Source of the DNA: JBDZVM01 sp040255675
Lineage (GTDB): Bacteria; Actinomycetota; Actinomycetes; Acidothermales; Acidothermaceae
Direction of reading: 5' to 3'
Assembly: GCA_040255675.1 (NCBI GenBank)
Contig: JBDZVM010000015.1
Coordinates: 25,254 to 89,253, forward strand
Length of the DNA stretch: 64,000 nucleotides
Shown here: piece after piece, positions 36,310-44,123 of the stretch
How the letters are laid out: each line of letters opens with the position of its first letter
Numbering within the stretch: the first letter of the stretch is position 1
Notes under the pieces: model-generated
What the model saw: the letters and a program-made list of their open reading frames with translations, nothing else
The model's database searches: none
Told to the model about the DNA's origin: nothing
Program-made: the position numbers and the translations under genes

Positions 36310-36722
36310 GGCCCGCCGCGCCACGCAGTGTGCTGCCATGACGGTTCGCGAGCGATCGACTCGCGGCGGGGACGTGCCCATAGCCCTAAGGCTATGCGAG
36401 TGACGATGAACGCGAAGAAGATTGCCACGAAGACGGGAACGAGGTTCACCAGCATGAGAATCCCGAGCACGACCGCCAACGAGGCGATGATCGGCTGCAC
36501 CACCCGATACGTTGGCGGTCGTGTGGGCAGCGGCTCGGAAAGCCTTGGAAGATCGGCAAAAAGTCGCCGAAGATCGTAGCCCGTGCGCGCGGCGAGCGCT
36601 TGCCCTACGCGCTCTTCGTGTTCGATTTTGGTGAGCCTGCCGTCGGCAAAATGCCTGGTGAGAGCGGCGATCGCCGCGTCGCGTTCAGCATCGCCGATAC
36701 GGAGTGAATCGGGATTTCTCAT
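36261..36722 (-). CDS. DUF1707 (SHOCT-like) and two-membrane-segment protein
   Basis: The 153-residue protein starts with the DUF1707 signature RIGDAERDAAIAALTRHFADGR and EERVGQALAARTGYDLRRLFADLP. It is followed by a hydrophobic region (about residues 85-115) and a Trp/Gly/Ser-rich tail. DUF1707 proteins are widespread in actinobacteria and their function is unknown. AGGAGG six bases before the ATG at 36722 fixes the start and excludes a longer frame. It heads a minus-strand run leading to the MauE-type genes. Confidence 0.82.
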   Translation of the reverse strand: MRNPDSLRIGDAERDAAIAALTRHFADGRLTKIEHEERVGQALAARTGYDLRRLFADLPRLSEPLPTRPPTYRVVQPIIASLAVVLGILMLVNLVPVFVAIFFAFIVTRIALGLWARPRRESIAREPSWQHTAWRGGPWPGSWQGGSWRGGNF

Positions 36723-36857
36723 GGCGCATCCTCCTAATCTCCAGCGTCCGTCTCGACGTGGCGATGCGCAAGCGCCGGAGAGCATGCGCGGCCATCTGGC
36801 GAACATCGGTGAGGCATGCTCAGATCAGGAGAAGCACTGTGATCGACGGAGGCAGCT

Positions 36858-37880
36858 GTGAAAGCTATCGTGTACCGAACCGACAACCCGGACCTTCGAC
36901 TCGTCGATCGCGCGAAGCCGGCGCCGGCGCCCGGCGAGGTGTTGGTGCGCGTCGCGATGTCTGGCGTGAATCCGACCGACTGGAAGGCCCGCCGCTCTCC
37001 ATACGCGGGAACGCCCGGCGGGGTCGACCTTGTGCCTAACCAGGACGGCGCTGGCACGATCGAGGCCGTCGGTGCGGGGGTTTCGGCCGACCGGGTGGGC
37101 GAACGTGTGTGGCTTTGGGAAACAGCGCGTCAACGTACCGGCGGCACAGCGCAAGAGTTCGTCGCCGTCCCCGAAAAGAACGCGGTGCGGCTTCCTGACC
37201 TCGTCGATTTCGAACTTGGCGCGAGCGTGGCGATCCCGGCGATCACGGCGCATCGCTGCCTGACCGTGCACGAAGGCGGCCCGGATCAGTTGCGGCCCGG
37301 CGCACTCGCGGGCCGCACGGTGTTGGTCGCCGGCGGGGCCGGTGCGGTAGGCCACGCCGCTATCGAACTCGCCCGGTGGTCCGGCGCGCGGGTCGTCACG
37401 ACGGTCAGTAGCCCCGACAAGGCTTTTCTCGCTCGCGCGGCCGGTGCCGACGCCGTCGTCAATTACCGGGCTGGCGACGCGGTCTCCGCCGTCCGTGATG
37501 CCGCCCCCAATGGGATCGACGTGATCGTCGAGGTTGCGCCCGCCGAGAACGCCGCCCTCGACACCGCCGTGCTCGCCCCGAATGGCACGGTGGTGGCGTA
37601 CGCCGGGGGGCCCGACACCGCCGTCACGTTGTCGGTTCGCGATCTGATGGGCCGCAACATCCGTTGGCAGTTCGTGCTCGTCTACACCTTGCCGGACGAC
37701 GTGAAAAGCCACGCGATCGCTGGGGTATCTGCCGCTCTGGCCGATGGCGCGTTGCGGGCTGGCGAGGAATTCGGCTTGCCACTGCATTACTTCCCGCTCG
37801 AAGACACATCGGCCGCCCACGACGCCGTCGAAAAGGGCGCGGTGGGCAAGGTCCTCGTCACCGTGAGTTCCGAGGAGTAA
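36858..37880 (+). CDS. Zinc-independent NADPH:quinone oxidoreductase (MDR family)
   Basis: The 340-residue protein has the MDR start block KPAPAPGEVLVRVAMSGVNP, VLVAGGAGAVGHAAIELA (NADPH-binding Rossmann loop) and a C-terminal DAVEKGAVGKVLV. The cysteine ligands of the structural zinc found in alcohol dehydrogenases are missing, which fits QOR/zeta-crystallin types. It reduces quinones or enones with NADPH in the cytoplasm. The GTG at 36858 has ACGGAGG upstream. It is divergent from DUF1707 and ends before a 351-base space without genes. Confidence 0.88.
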   Translation: MKAIVYRTDNPDLRLVDRAKPAPAPGEVLVRVAMSGVNPTDWKARRSPYAGTPGGVDLVPNQDGAGTIEAVGAGVSADRVGERVWLWETARQRTGGTAQEFVAVPEKNAVRLPDLVDFELGASVAIPAITAHRCLTVHEGGPDQLRPGALAGRTVLVAGGAGAVGHAAIELARWSGARVVTTVSSPDKAFLARAAGADAVVNYRAGDAVSAVRDAAPNGIDVIVEVAPAENAALDTAVLAPNGTVVAYAGGPDTAVTLSVRDLMGRNIRWQFVLVYTLPDDVKSHAIAGVSAALADGALRAGEEFGLPLHYFPLEDTSAAHDAVEKGAVGKVLVTVSSEE

Positions 37881-38231
37881 CCGCCCAATCGGAGCCGCGA
37901 ATTTTTCGATTCCGCCGAAAAGCGTAAGAGGTATTCCAGCCGCTCAAAAAGTGAGGTGCGCATCACCATTTAGGTCGTAGAGAGCGCACCCCCTCCGCGC
38001 TTAGCGTCGCTGCGTTGAGCCACTTTCGCAAACCGCGGCCAGGCGCCGATGGACCCCAAACCGAGCGACCAGAACAAGAAATCTCACCGGACGACGAGGG
38101 CCCGTGGGCCTCCCGCTTCCCAGTTGATCTGCGGAAACTTAGCCAGAACCTATTCCTGATCAACCATCGAAAAGCGGGAGGCGTACTAAGCGTAACGCCG
38201 CCTCGCGGACTACTCCTTGCCGGAGAATGTT
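37881..38231. other. Intergenic region without a convincing gene
   Basis: The 351 bases between the quinone oxidoreductase and the secreted protein are less GC-rich than the flanks. They hold only frames with poor starts (for example a TTG-started frame at 38015 that reads into the next gene). No strong hairpin or tRNA was seen. The last 20 bases contain the GGAGA ribosome site of the secreted protein. Confidence 0.6.
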
Positions 38232-38732
38232 ATGAAACGTATCTTGTTCGCGTGCGCCGTCATCGCGGCGACGATATTCGGCATATCACCGACTGCGTGG
38301 GCTGATAGCCCGAACTTCCACTTCGCCAACGCGAGCGTCAGCACGTCGACGGGCGCATTGAGCGTGTCGTTCAAGGAGACCGGCCTGGGCAACACCGTTA
38401 CGACGGAGAACGTGACGCTCACGGTCAATACCGCGACCGCCGTATACCAGTGCTTCAACAACGGAGGCCATCACCCACAGGCTGGCAACAAGGAAACGGT
38501 CTCGACGTCGTTGACGACCACCGGGACTTTCCCCGTTCGCAACGGGCAGACGACTGGGACAATCAGCGCGGGCCCACCGAGCCAGGGTTCCTTCACTTGC
38601 CCGTCGGGCCAAAGCCTGTTCTTACTCTCGGTGACCTACTCGGGAATCTTCGTACACGGTTCGACAGGGAACTCACTTGAGGCAACACCTGATCCGATCT
38701 CCACGGGCCCAATCATGATTTTGATTACCTAG
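38232..38732 (+). CDS. Secreted protein of unknown function
   Basis: The 166-residue product has a clear signal peptide (MKRILFACAVIAATIFGIS, cleavage near AWA-DSP at about residue 25). The mature part is Ser/Thr/Gly-rich and beta-strand-like, with two cysteines, one in AVYQCFNNGG and one in GSFTCPSGQ. GGAGA lies seven bases upstream of the ATG. No enzyme motif was found. Lower GC and Thr/Asn-rich usage set it somewhat apart from its neighbours. It ends in front of a hairpin. Confidence 0.75.
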   Translation: MKRILFACAVIAATIFGISPTAWADSPNFHFANASVSTSTGALSVSFKETGLGNTVTTENVTLTVNTATAVYQCFNNGGHHPQAGNKETVSTSLTTTGTFPVRNGQTTGTISAGPPSQGSFTCPSGQSLFLLSVTYSGIFVHGSTGNSLEATPDPISTGPIMILIT

Positions 38733-38754
38733 TCGATGCGGTTCTACAGCCAGG

Positions 38755-38786
38755 GGTGCCGCGATGCCACCAGGCACCGCGGCACC
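38755..38786 (+). terminator. Hairpin downstream of the secreted-protein gene
   Basis: GGTGCCGCG (38755-38763) pairs with CGCGGCACC (38778-38786) across a 14-base loop, starting 22 bases after the stop. There is no T-tract. Confidence 0.5.
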
Positions 38787-39017
38787 TCAGCAAAGACGCG
38801 AGTGCTGTCGTCTCTGACGAACCTGAACATACGCCGCCCGTAGTGCAAAATCGCATCACGCATTCTGTCTTTGTCGTTGTGCGTTTGGAACGTTTGCGCG
38901 CCCAACTCCGCGCATGCGACTACCGCACCAATGCTCTGCGCCACCCGGCTATTGCCGCGTTGACTGCCTACGCCCGACATCAACCGTTGAGCAAGCTAAA
39001 CCGGCCAGCAGCTACGC

Positions 39018-39218
39018 TCAGGTGCAGCAACTCCGGGCCGGACCTAGTTGGCCGCGCCGAAGCCAATCCCGGACACCGATGTGTGCCCTGCGGGCAAGCC
39101 GGCGCCAGCGACCGGGCCCGTGTTGAGAGGCACGCGCGGCGGCGTCGGCCCTCGCCGCGACTGCGTACAGCTCTCGGATGCGCTCTTCGGCGAGCGCGAG
39201 CGTCGGAATCGTCGTCAT
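39018..39218 (-). CDS. Small protein with a vicinal C-terminal cysteine pair
   Basis: The 66-residue product (MTTIPTLALAEERIRELYAV at the start) is helical and Arg/Ala-rich and ends in RSCCT. AGCGGAGGGGAAG just before the ATG at 39218 is a strong ribosome site, which supports a real gene despite its size. It is divergent from the ArsR-type regulator, and both promoters share two ArsR-type operators. The CC pair could bind a thiophilic metal or metalloid, but no family was recognised and the role is unknown. Confidence 0.65.
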   Translation of the reverse strand: MTTIPTLALAEERIRELYAVAARADAAARASQHGPGRWRRLARRAHIGVRDWLRRGQLGPARSCCT

Positions 39219-39272
39219 GGTGCTCTTCCCCTCCGCTGCTCGGTAACGCTTTAACACACGCCACCGTGATAC

Positions 39273-39288
39273 ATTGACAGATATCAAT
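39273..39288. promoter_or_regulatory. ArsR-type operator 1
   Basis: ATTGACAGATATCAAT has 5-bp arms ATTGA and TCAAT spaced by six bases, the classic ArsR/SmtB operator pattern. It lies 50-65 bases before the regulator's ATG and 55-70 bases before the divergent small gene. Confidence 0.7.
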
Positions 39289-39307
39289 ACATGAGAGTTG
39301 CAGAAAC

Positions 39308-39323
39308 ATCGACAGCCGTCAAT
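39308..39323. promoter_or_regulatory. ArsR-type operator 2
   Basis: ATCGACAGCCGTCAAT repeats operator 1 with the same arm spacing; its centre is 35 bp away. It lies 15-30 bases before the regulator's ATG, so bound repressor would block its transcription. Confidence 0.65.
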
Positions 39324-39337
39324 GTATTTCAGGGGTG

Positions 39338-39694
39338 ATGTACGTGCGCGATCTCCCGCTGCTCGAGCAGCCGACGGTCGAACCGTGCTGCGCGCCACTC
39401 TCCGCCGAAACGCTCGGCGCCGATGCCGCGGAGCAGCTAGCGCGGCAGTTCGCCGCATTGGCCGACCCGGTTCGCCTCCGGCTGGTCTCGCTCCTCGCCA
39501 CCGCCGACGGCGGCGCGGTGTGCGCGTGTGACCTCGTCGAACCGGTGGGCAAGAGCCAGCCAACCGTCAGCCATCACCTCAAGGTGCTCGCTGACGCGGG
39601 CGTCGTCACGAGCGAGCGGCGAGGCAGAAACGTCTGGTATGGCGTGGTTCCCGCGGCGCTGGAGGCATTACGGGCGGCTCTCGCGCCGCGATGA
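39338..39694 (+). CDS. arsR: ArsR/SmtB-family metalloregulator
   Basis: The 118-residue winged-helix repressor has ALADPVRLRLVSLLA, the recognition helix SQPTVSHHLKVLADAGVV and the wing SERRGRNVWYGV. It carries a vicinal pair in VEPCCAPL near the N-terminus and CACDL before the recognition helix. That set of cysteines matches the arsenite site of Corynebacterium ArsR1 (a CC pair plus one Cys of CxCDL) rather than the CVC site of E. coli ArsR. Two operators lie upstream. The start may be GTG 39335, ATG 39338 or GTG 39344. The APC permease gene follows by 55 bases; no ars efflux or reductase gene is present. Confidence 0.88.
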   Translation: MYVRDLPLLEQPTVEPCCAPLSAETLGADAAEQLARQFAALADPVRLRLVSLLATADGGAVCACDLVEPVGKSQPTVSHHLKVLADAGVVTSERRGRNVWYGVVPAALEALRAALAPR

Positions 39695-39749
39695 TCACGG
39701 CGAAGTCAACGCACCCGAAGAACGCCGGTGCGCGACGGAACCGCGCATC

Positions 39750-41069
39750 GTGAGCGGCGCGACACAGCCCGCCACGCAATCGCCAACACTGGCTCGGCGG
39801 CTGCGCCTCGGTGATGCCGTTGTCATTGGGCTGGGCTCGATGATCGGCGCGGGCGTGTTCGCCGCCTTCGGTCCGGCCGCGAAGGCCGCGGGCACCGGAC
39901 TGGTGATCGGGCTGGGCCTAGCGGCCGTCATCGCGTATTGCAACGCGACGGCTTCCGCGCAGCTGGCGGCGCAGTACCCGACCTCGGGCGGCACCTACAT
40001 CTACGGCCGCGAGCGGCTCGGGCACTGGTGGGGCTTCACCGCCGGGTGGGGGTTCGTCATCGGCAAGACCGCCTCCTGCGCGGCGATGGCGTTGACCTTC
40101 GCCTCCTATGCCGTGCCCGAATCCTGGTGGGCGCAGCGTCTGGTCGCGATTGCCGGCGTGCTAGCGCTGGCCGCGCTGAACTATCGGGGCGTCGCGAAGA
40201 CCGTCGCGCTGACCAGGGTGCTGGTCAGCGCGACGCTGCTGGCCTTAGCCGTGCTCGTCATCGGCATCCTGACCGCCGGACATCCGGAAGGCGCGAACCT
40301 GGGCGGCTGGTCGTCGCTCGGCACCGGCGGCGCGTACGGCGTCCTGCAGGCCGCGGGCCTGCTGTTCTTCGCCTTCGCGGGCTACGCGCGAATCGCCACC
40401 ATGGGTGAGGAGGTCCGCGATCCGGCTCGCACCATTCCGCGCGCCATCCCAATCGCGCTCGCCATCACCGTCGCCGTCTACGTCATTGTCGGCGTCACCG
40501 CGTTGTTGGCCACCGGCCCGCAGCGGCTGGCCGCCACCACTGCCCCACTGGCCGAAGCCGCGCACGCGGCCGGTGTCGGCAGCCTCGCGCCGGTCGTGCG
40601 TGCCGGCGGTGCGGTCGCCAGCCTCGGCGCTCTACTCGCCCTCATCGCCGGCATCGGACGCACCGGCCTGGCGATGGCCCGCCACCGCGACCTGCCGAGC
40701 TGGCTCGCGGCCGTCCATCCGCGCTACCGGGTGCCGCACCATGCCGAAGCCGCCCTCGGCGTCGTGGTGAGCGTGCTGGTACTCACCGTCGACCTGCGCG
40801 GCGCCATCGGCTTCTCTTCCTTCGGCGTGCTTATCTACTACGCCATCGCCAACGCGGCGGCGGCCACGCAACCGCGCGAGCGGCGCCGCTGGCCGCGGGC
40901 GCTCAACTTCTTGGGCATCGCTGGCTGCCTGGTGCTCGTCGCGACGCTCCCGTGGCAAGCCGTCGTCGCGGGGCTGGCGATGTTCGCCATCGGCTTCGCG
41001 GGCCGCGCCGGCGTCCTCGCCCGCCGGCCCCGACGACCTCGCCTACCGCCCGGAGGACGAACGTCATGA
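39750..41069 (+). CDS. APC-superfamily amino acid/amine permease
   Basis: The 439-residue protein has about 12 membrane segments. The APC motif LRLGDAVVIGLGSMIGAGVFAA forms the unwound first helix that binds the substrate carboxylate, and YARIATMGEEVRDPARTIPRAI is the conserved loop after helix 6. The start is taken as the GTG at 39750; the earlier in-frame sequence lies inside the arsR frame. Position behind an arsenite-type regulator is unusual for this family, so the substrate may be a thiol amino acid or a metalloid conjugate (speculative). No other efflux gene is next to it. Confidence 0.85.
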   Translation: MSGATQPATQSPTLARRLRLGDAVVIGLGSMIGAGVFAAFGPAAKAAGTGLVIGLGLAAVIAYCNATASAQLAAQYPTSGGTYIYGRERLGHWWGFTAGWGFVIGKTASCAAMALTFASYAVPESWWAQRLVAIAGVLALAALNYRGVAKTVALTRVLVSATLLALAVLVIGILTAGHPEGANLGGWSSLGTGGAYGVLQAAGLLFFAFAGYARIATMGEEVRDPARTIPRAIPIALAITVAVYVIVGVTALLATGPQRLAATTAPLAEAAHAAGVGSLAPVVRAGGAVASLGALLALIAGIGRTGLAMARHRDLPSWLAAVHPRYRVPHHAEAALGVVVSVLVLTVDLRGAIGFSSFGVLIYYAIANAAAATQPRERRRWPRALNFLGIAGCLVLVATLPWQAVVAGLAMFAIGFAGRAGVLARRPRRPRLPPGGRTS

Positions 41070-41299
41070 GCTTTGGCCGTTGTGTCGAAACGTCGTTGTG
41101 CGGCATCGGTCATGCTCATGGGCGTGCTCTGTCCTTGACGACTGAGCTGCGGGATTTCGTCGCGGCGGCCCGGCGGAATCTTCCCGCCAGCCCACGACAG
41201 CTGGACGAGTGGGCAATCGTGCCGCATCATTAGCAGTCGGAGGGTTAGAGTGCTAGTGGTCCGGAACATTCATGACAGACGGCGGGAGGCTGACTGACA

Positions 41300-41632
41300 G
41301 TGCCGACGTATCAGTACGCATGCACTGAATGCGGGGAGCATGTTGAGGCGGTGCAAAAGTTCACCGATGATCCTTTGATCGAGTGCCCTGCCTGCCACGG
41401 CCGTCTGCGCAAGCTTTTCAACTCCGTCGGCATCGTGTTCAAGGGTTCGGGCTTCTACCGCACCGATAGCCGCGGCACCAGCAAGGCCAGTTCCGGCGCT
41501 GCCGAGAAGCCAGCGGAATCAAAGACCTCCGAGGCAAAGACACAGGCGAAGACGGAGTCGAGCAGCGCCACCAGCTCCTCCTCAACCAGCGCGGCGTCAA
41601 CCGGCAGTACCGTCAAAGCCGCCAGCGCCTGA
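41300..41632 (+). CDS. FmdB-family zinc-ribbon protein
   Basis: The 110-residue protein starts with the FmdB zinc ribbon PTYQYACTECGEH and ECPACHGRLRKLFN, giving two CxxC pairs, followed by GIVFKGSGFYRTDSR. The last 50 residues are Ser/Lys/Ala-rich and probably disordered. The family is often linked to regulation of formamidase or to zinc binding, but its function is not settled. The start is GTG at 41300 with GGGAGG upstream. In many actinobacteria it lies upstream of the SAF-domain gene, as here. Confidence 0.85.
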   Translation: MPTYQYACTECGEHVEAVQKFTDDPLIECPACHGRLRKLFNSVGIVFKGSGFYRTDSRGTSKASSGAAEKPAESKTSEAKTQAKTESSSATSSSSTSAASTGSTVKAASA

Positions 41633-41691
41633 CGCGTCCGGCGGTTTCCACACCCCGCGCGAAAGCCGTCCACACGCTCGCGGCCGTGGCC

Positions 41692-41726
41692 TTGGCGTAC
41701 GGCGCGACTCCCCTAGAGTCGGATCG
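41692..41726 (+). promoter_or_regulatory. Probable leaderless promoter of the MTA phosphorylase gene
   Basis: TTGGCG (41692-41697) and TAGAGT (41714-41719) are spaced by 16 bp. The -10 box ends seven bases before the GTG start at 41726, and no ribosome site is seen. Confidence 0.45.
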
Positions 41727-42571
41727 TGATCCGGCTACTCGACTCCAACTCGACCTCAGGTGAGGTACGCGCCCCGATCGGTGTGATCGGCGGCTCGGGG
41801 TTCTACGACTTCCTCGACGACGCCACCACGGTCGACGTCGACACGCCGTTCGGCAAACCGAGCGAGCCCGTGCTCACCGGCTTCGTCGCCGGCCGTCCGG
41901 TCGCCTTCTTGCCGCGCCACGGGCGCGACCATCGCTTCGCGCCACATCTCGTGCCATATCGGGCGAACATGTGGGCGCTACGCGCGGTCGGCGTCCGGCA
42001 AGTTCTCGCGCCATGCGCGGTGGGTTCGCTCCGCCGCGACCTCGGCCCTGGCAGTCTCGTCGTCCCTGATCAAGTCGTCGATCGCACGAGTGGGCGTGCC
42101 CAGACCTATTTCGACGTCGCGGGCCCGGTGGTGCACGTCTCGTTCGCCGATCCCTACTGCCCGGTCGGTCGCCGCACGGTCGTCAAGGCGGCGTCTGAGC
42201 GGGGCTGGCCGGCCACTGAGGGCGGCACCCTGGTCGTCGTCCAGGGCCCCCGTTTTTCGAGCAGGGCGGAATCGATTCACCACGCTGCCGCCGGATGGTC
42301 GATCGTCGGCATGACCGGGCAGCCCGAAGCGACGCTCGCCCGTGAACTGGCGTTGTGTTACACCTCGATCGCCGTCGTTACCGACCTCGACGCTGGTGTC
42401 GAAACAGGTGAAGGCGTCACGCACCAAGAAGTTTTGGAGGTTTTCGCGCAAAGCCTCGGCCGGCTCCGCGACGTGCTGCACGCGGTCATCGAGCGGCTCC
42501 CGACCGATCGGGCGTGCCCGTGTGGCCACGCGCTCGACGGTCAGCGTCTGCCGTTCGAGTTGCCGTCGTGA
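41726..42571 (+). CDS. mtnP: S-methyl-5'-thioadenosine phosphorylase (PNP/MTAP family)
   Basis: The 281-residue protein has the start block PIGVIGGSGFYDFLDD, the phosphate-site PRHGRDHRFAPHLVPYRANMWAL and the GMTGQPEATLARELALCY segment of family 2 phosphorylases. VVTDLDAGVETGEGV follows. It splits methylthioadenosine (made in polyamine and methionine metabolism) into adenine and methylthioribose-1-phosphate. GTG at 41726 is the likely start, under a leaderless promoter. It overlaps the SAF gene by four bases (GTGA). Confidence 0.9.
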   Translation: MIRLLDSNSTSGEVRAPIGVIGGSGFYDFLDDATTVDVDTPFGKPSEPVLTGFVAGRPVAFLPRHGRDHRFAPHLVPYRANMWALRAVGVRQVLAPCAVGSLRRDLGPGSLVVPDQVVDRTSGRAQTYFDVAGPVVHVSFADPYCPVGRRTVVKAASERGWPATEGGTLVVVQGPRFSSRAESIHHAAAGWSIVGMTGQPEATLARELALCYTSIAVVTDLDAGVETGEGVTHQEVLEVFAQSLGRLRDVLHAVIERLPTDRACPCGHALDGQRLPFELPS

Positions 42572-43305
42572 ACCGTTGGGCGGGGCTACGGTCGTCGCCC
42601 ACGCTGGTTGCCGCTCCCGCGCTCGCCGACGCCGCGCACGAACAGCGGCGTCGGTTTTGCCAACCTTTCAGCAGCCACGACCTTCGCCGCGGCATCTCGC
42701 GCCATCGCCGCGTGATCGCGGCAACCCTCGCCGGGTTGGCCGTGATCGCCGCGACCGACGCGGTACGGGCTGCCGCGTCGTCATCCGCCGACCAGGTCAC
42801 CGTGCTCGCCGCCGCCCACGACATCGCGTCTGGCACTGAACTGACAGCGTCCGACATCGAACGGGTCGTTCTACCGGCAAGTGCCGTGCCCGATGGCACG
42901 TTCCGCGACCAGACGGCTGTCGTCGGCCGCACGACCGCTGGTGGGCTTCGGCGTGGTGAGCCGCTGACCGACGTCCGGATCGACGATGGCCCGTTGCGCA
43001 CGCCCGAATCCGGCCTGGTCGCCGCGCCCGTTCGCCTCGCCGACGCCCAGGCCGCCGCGCTGCTACGGCCCGGTGAACATCTCGACGTCCTCGCCGCGTC
43101 GACGTCCGCCACCGACCCGCCTGACGCGGCAACTGTCGTGGCTTCCGACGTCCGCGTACTCGACGTCACGAAACCGCCGGCGACCGCGAACGCCGACTCG
43201 TTCGACGAAGGCGCGTTGGTGGTTCTCGCCACCACGCCCGCGCAGGCAAGGGCGCTCGCTCAAGCCCAGGTGAGCGCCAGACTGTCGGCCGTCGTCGTTC
43301 AATAG
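42568..43305 (+). CDS. SAF-domain (CpaB/RcpC-like) membrane-anchored protein
   Basis: The 245-residue product has a basic N-terminus, one membrane segment at about residues 50-70 (VIAATLAGLAVIAATDAV) and a SAF domain (VTVLAAAHDIASGTELTASDI... GGLRRGEPLTDVRI). A second beta-rich region of the RcpC type follows. In pilus systems CpaB/RcpC proteins act at the periplasmic face, but no pilus genes are adjacent. The FmdB/MTAP/SAF arrangement is common in actinobacteria, and the function of the SAF protein there is unknown. Confidence 0.8.
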   Translation: MNRWAGLRSSPTLVAAPALADAAHEQRRRFCQPFSSHDLRRGISRHRRVIAATLAGLAVIAATDAVRAAASSSADQVTVLAAAHDIASGTELTASDIERVVLPASAVPDGTFRDQTAVVGRTTAGGLRRGEPLTDVRIDDGPLRTPESGLVAAPVRLADAQAAALLRPGEHLDVLAASTSATDPPDAATVVASDVRVLDVTKPPATANADSFDEGALVVLATTPAQARALAQAQVSARLSAVVVQ

Positions 43306-43352
43306 CTTTCTTGATTTCGCGGCCATGTTGTACCTCGCGACTGCCCCAAGCA

Positions 43353-43383
43353 CCTGAGCGGCGAGTCGCGCTCGCTGCTCAGG
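43353..43383. terminator. Bidirectional hairpin between convergent genes
   Basis: CCTGAGCGGCGAG (43353-43365) and CTCGCTGCTCAGG (43371-43383) pair at 12 of 13 positions around a five-base loop, between the SAF gene and the convergent 44-residue gene. No T-tract is present on either strand. Confidence 0.65.
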
Positions 43384-43405
43384 AACGGACGCCGAACCCG
43401 CCGCG

Positions 43406-43540
43406 CTAGTCGCCGTGGTGGGGTGGCCGCTCCCGCTCGTACCACGCGAGATCGCGCTCCGACTCCTCGGCGGCACGCTCGTCGTCGCCCCACCCGGTGT
43501 CGGTGTCGTCGCCAGTCTGCTCCGGAAGGTACTCGCTCAC
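43406..43540 (-). CDS. Very small acidic protein, conserved actinobacterial type
   Basis: The 44-residue product starts with VSEYLPEQTGDDTDTGWGD and ends in ERPPHHGD; it is strongly acidic and has no hydrophobic segment. Its GTG start overlaps the stop of the ParB-fold-like gene (GTGA), so it is translationally coupled to it. Proteins with the SEYLPEQTxDDTDxGWG start are recalled from other actinobacteria as hypothetical proteins. No function is assigned. Confidence 0.65.
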   Translation of the reverse strand: MSEYLPEQTGDDTDTGWGDDERAAEESERDLAWYERERPPHHGD

Positions 43541-43908
43541 CAATCGCCGCCGATCACTCCGGCGACGCCGCGCCGTTCGGGGTCGGGCAACGTATCGAGT
43601 TGCGCGTCGCCCCGGTTGTCGAGATCGAGCACCCGTACGTGCAAGGTCGCACGTTGCTGGAGGGCGGCCCGAAGCGCCCGGTGCAAACCGTCTTCGAGAT
43701 AAAGCTCGCTGTTCCAAGACACGACGTGCGGAAACAAGTCGCCGTAAAACGTCGACTCGTCATCGAGAAGCAGGTCGAGAGCGAGCACCCGCTTCGTCGT
43801 GATCAGCTCGTCGAGCCGAACCTGACGTGGCGGTACCCTCGACCACTCACGCGAGGTCAAATTGTGCGCCGGATAGGGTCGACCCTCCCGAACCGCCTTG
43901 AAAATCAC
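43537..43908 (-). CDS. ParB-fold-like protein, annotated elsewhere as VapB-family antitoxin
   Basis: The 123-residue protein starts with MIFKAVREGRPYPAHNL and contains VPPRQVRLDELITTKRVLAL (residues 25-44). It then has WNSELYLEDGLHRALRAALQQ, whose DGxHR pattern is like the ParB/sulfiredoxin nuclease fold. Close relatives in Streptomyces are often labelled type II antitoxin, although no toxin gene lies here. The GTG at 43908 has GGGGAG upstream. The 44-residue gene overlaps its stop. The function is not established; binding of a nucleotide or DNA is only a suggestion from the fold. Confidence 0.7.
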   Translation of the reverse strand: MIFKAVREGRPYPAHNLTSREWSRVPPRQVRLDELITTKRVLALDLLLDDESTFYGDLFPHVVSWNSELYLEDGLHRALRAALQQRATLHVRVLDLDNRGDAQLDTLPDPERRGVAGVIGGDW

Positions 43909-44123
43909 TTAACTCCCCTGCCATCTGCCTTGCGGCGGCTGACACCCGCGTTGCGGCTGACATCCGCGATGCGGCGGCGCCTGCGGGTTCGAGACCAGGT
44001 CGTTTGAGGCCGGAACGTCTTTCTCCCCAGCGCCTTCGCTCGACATGCCCGATCACGGTAGAGGCAACACCGCGGGACTATTCTGCGACATGCCGACCGC
44101 CACGACCACAGGAGGAGCCAACG

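Noticed and set aside
38744..38983. 79-residue minus-strand frame after the secreted-protein gene
   Set aside because: No ribosome site or recognisable motif, and it overlaps the hairpin after the secreted-protein gene.
41070..41299. Gene between the APC permease and FmdB genes
   Set aside because: Only overlapping shadow frames without ribosome sites were seen.
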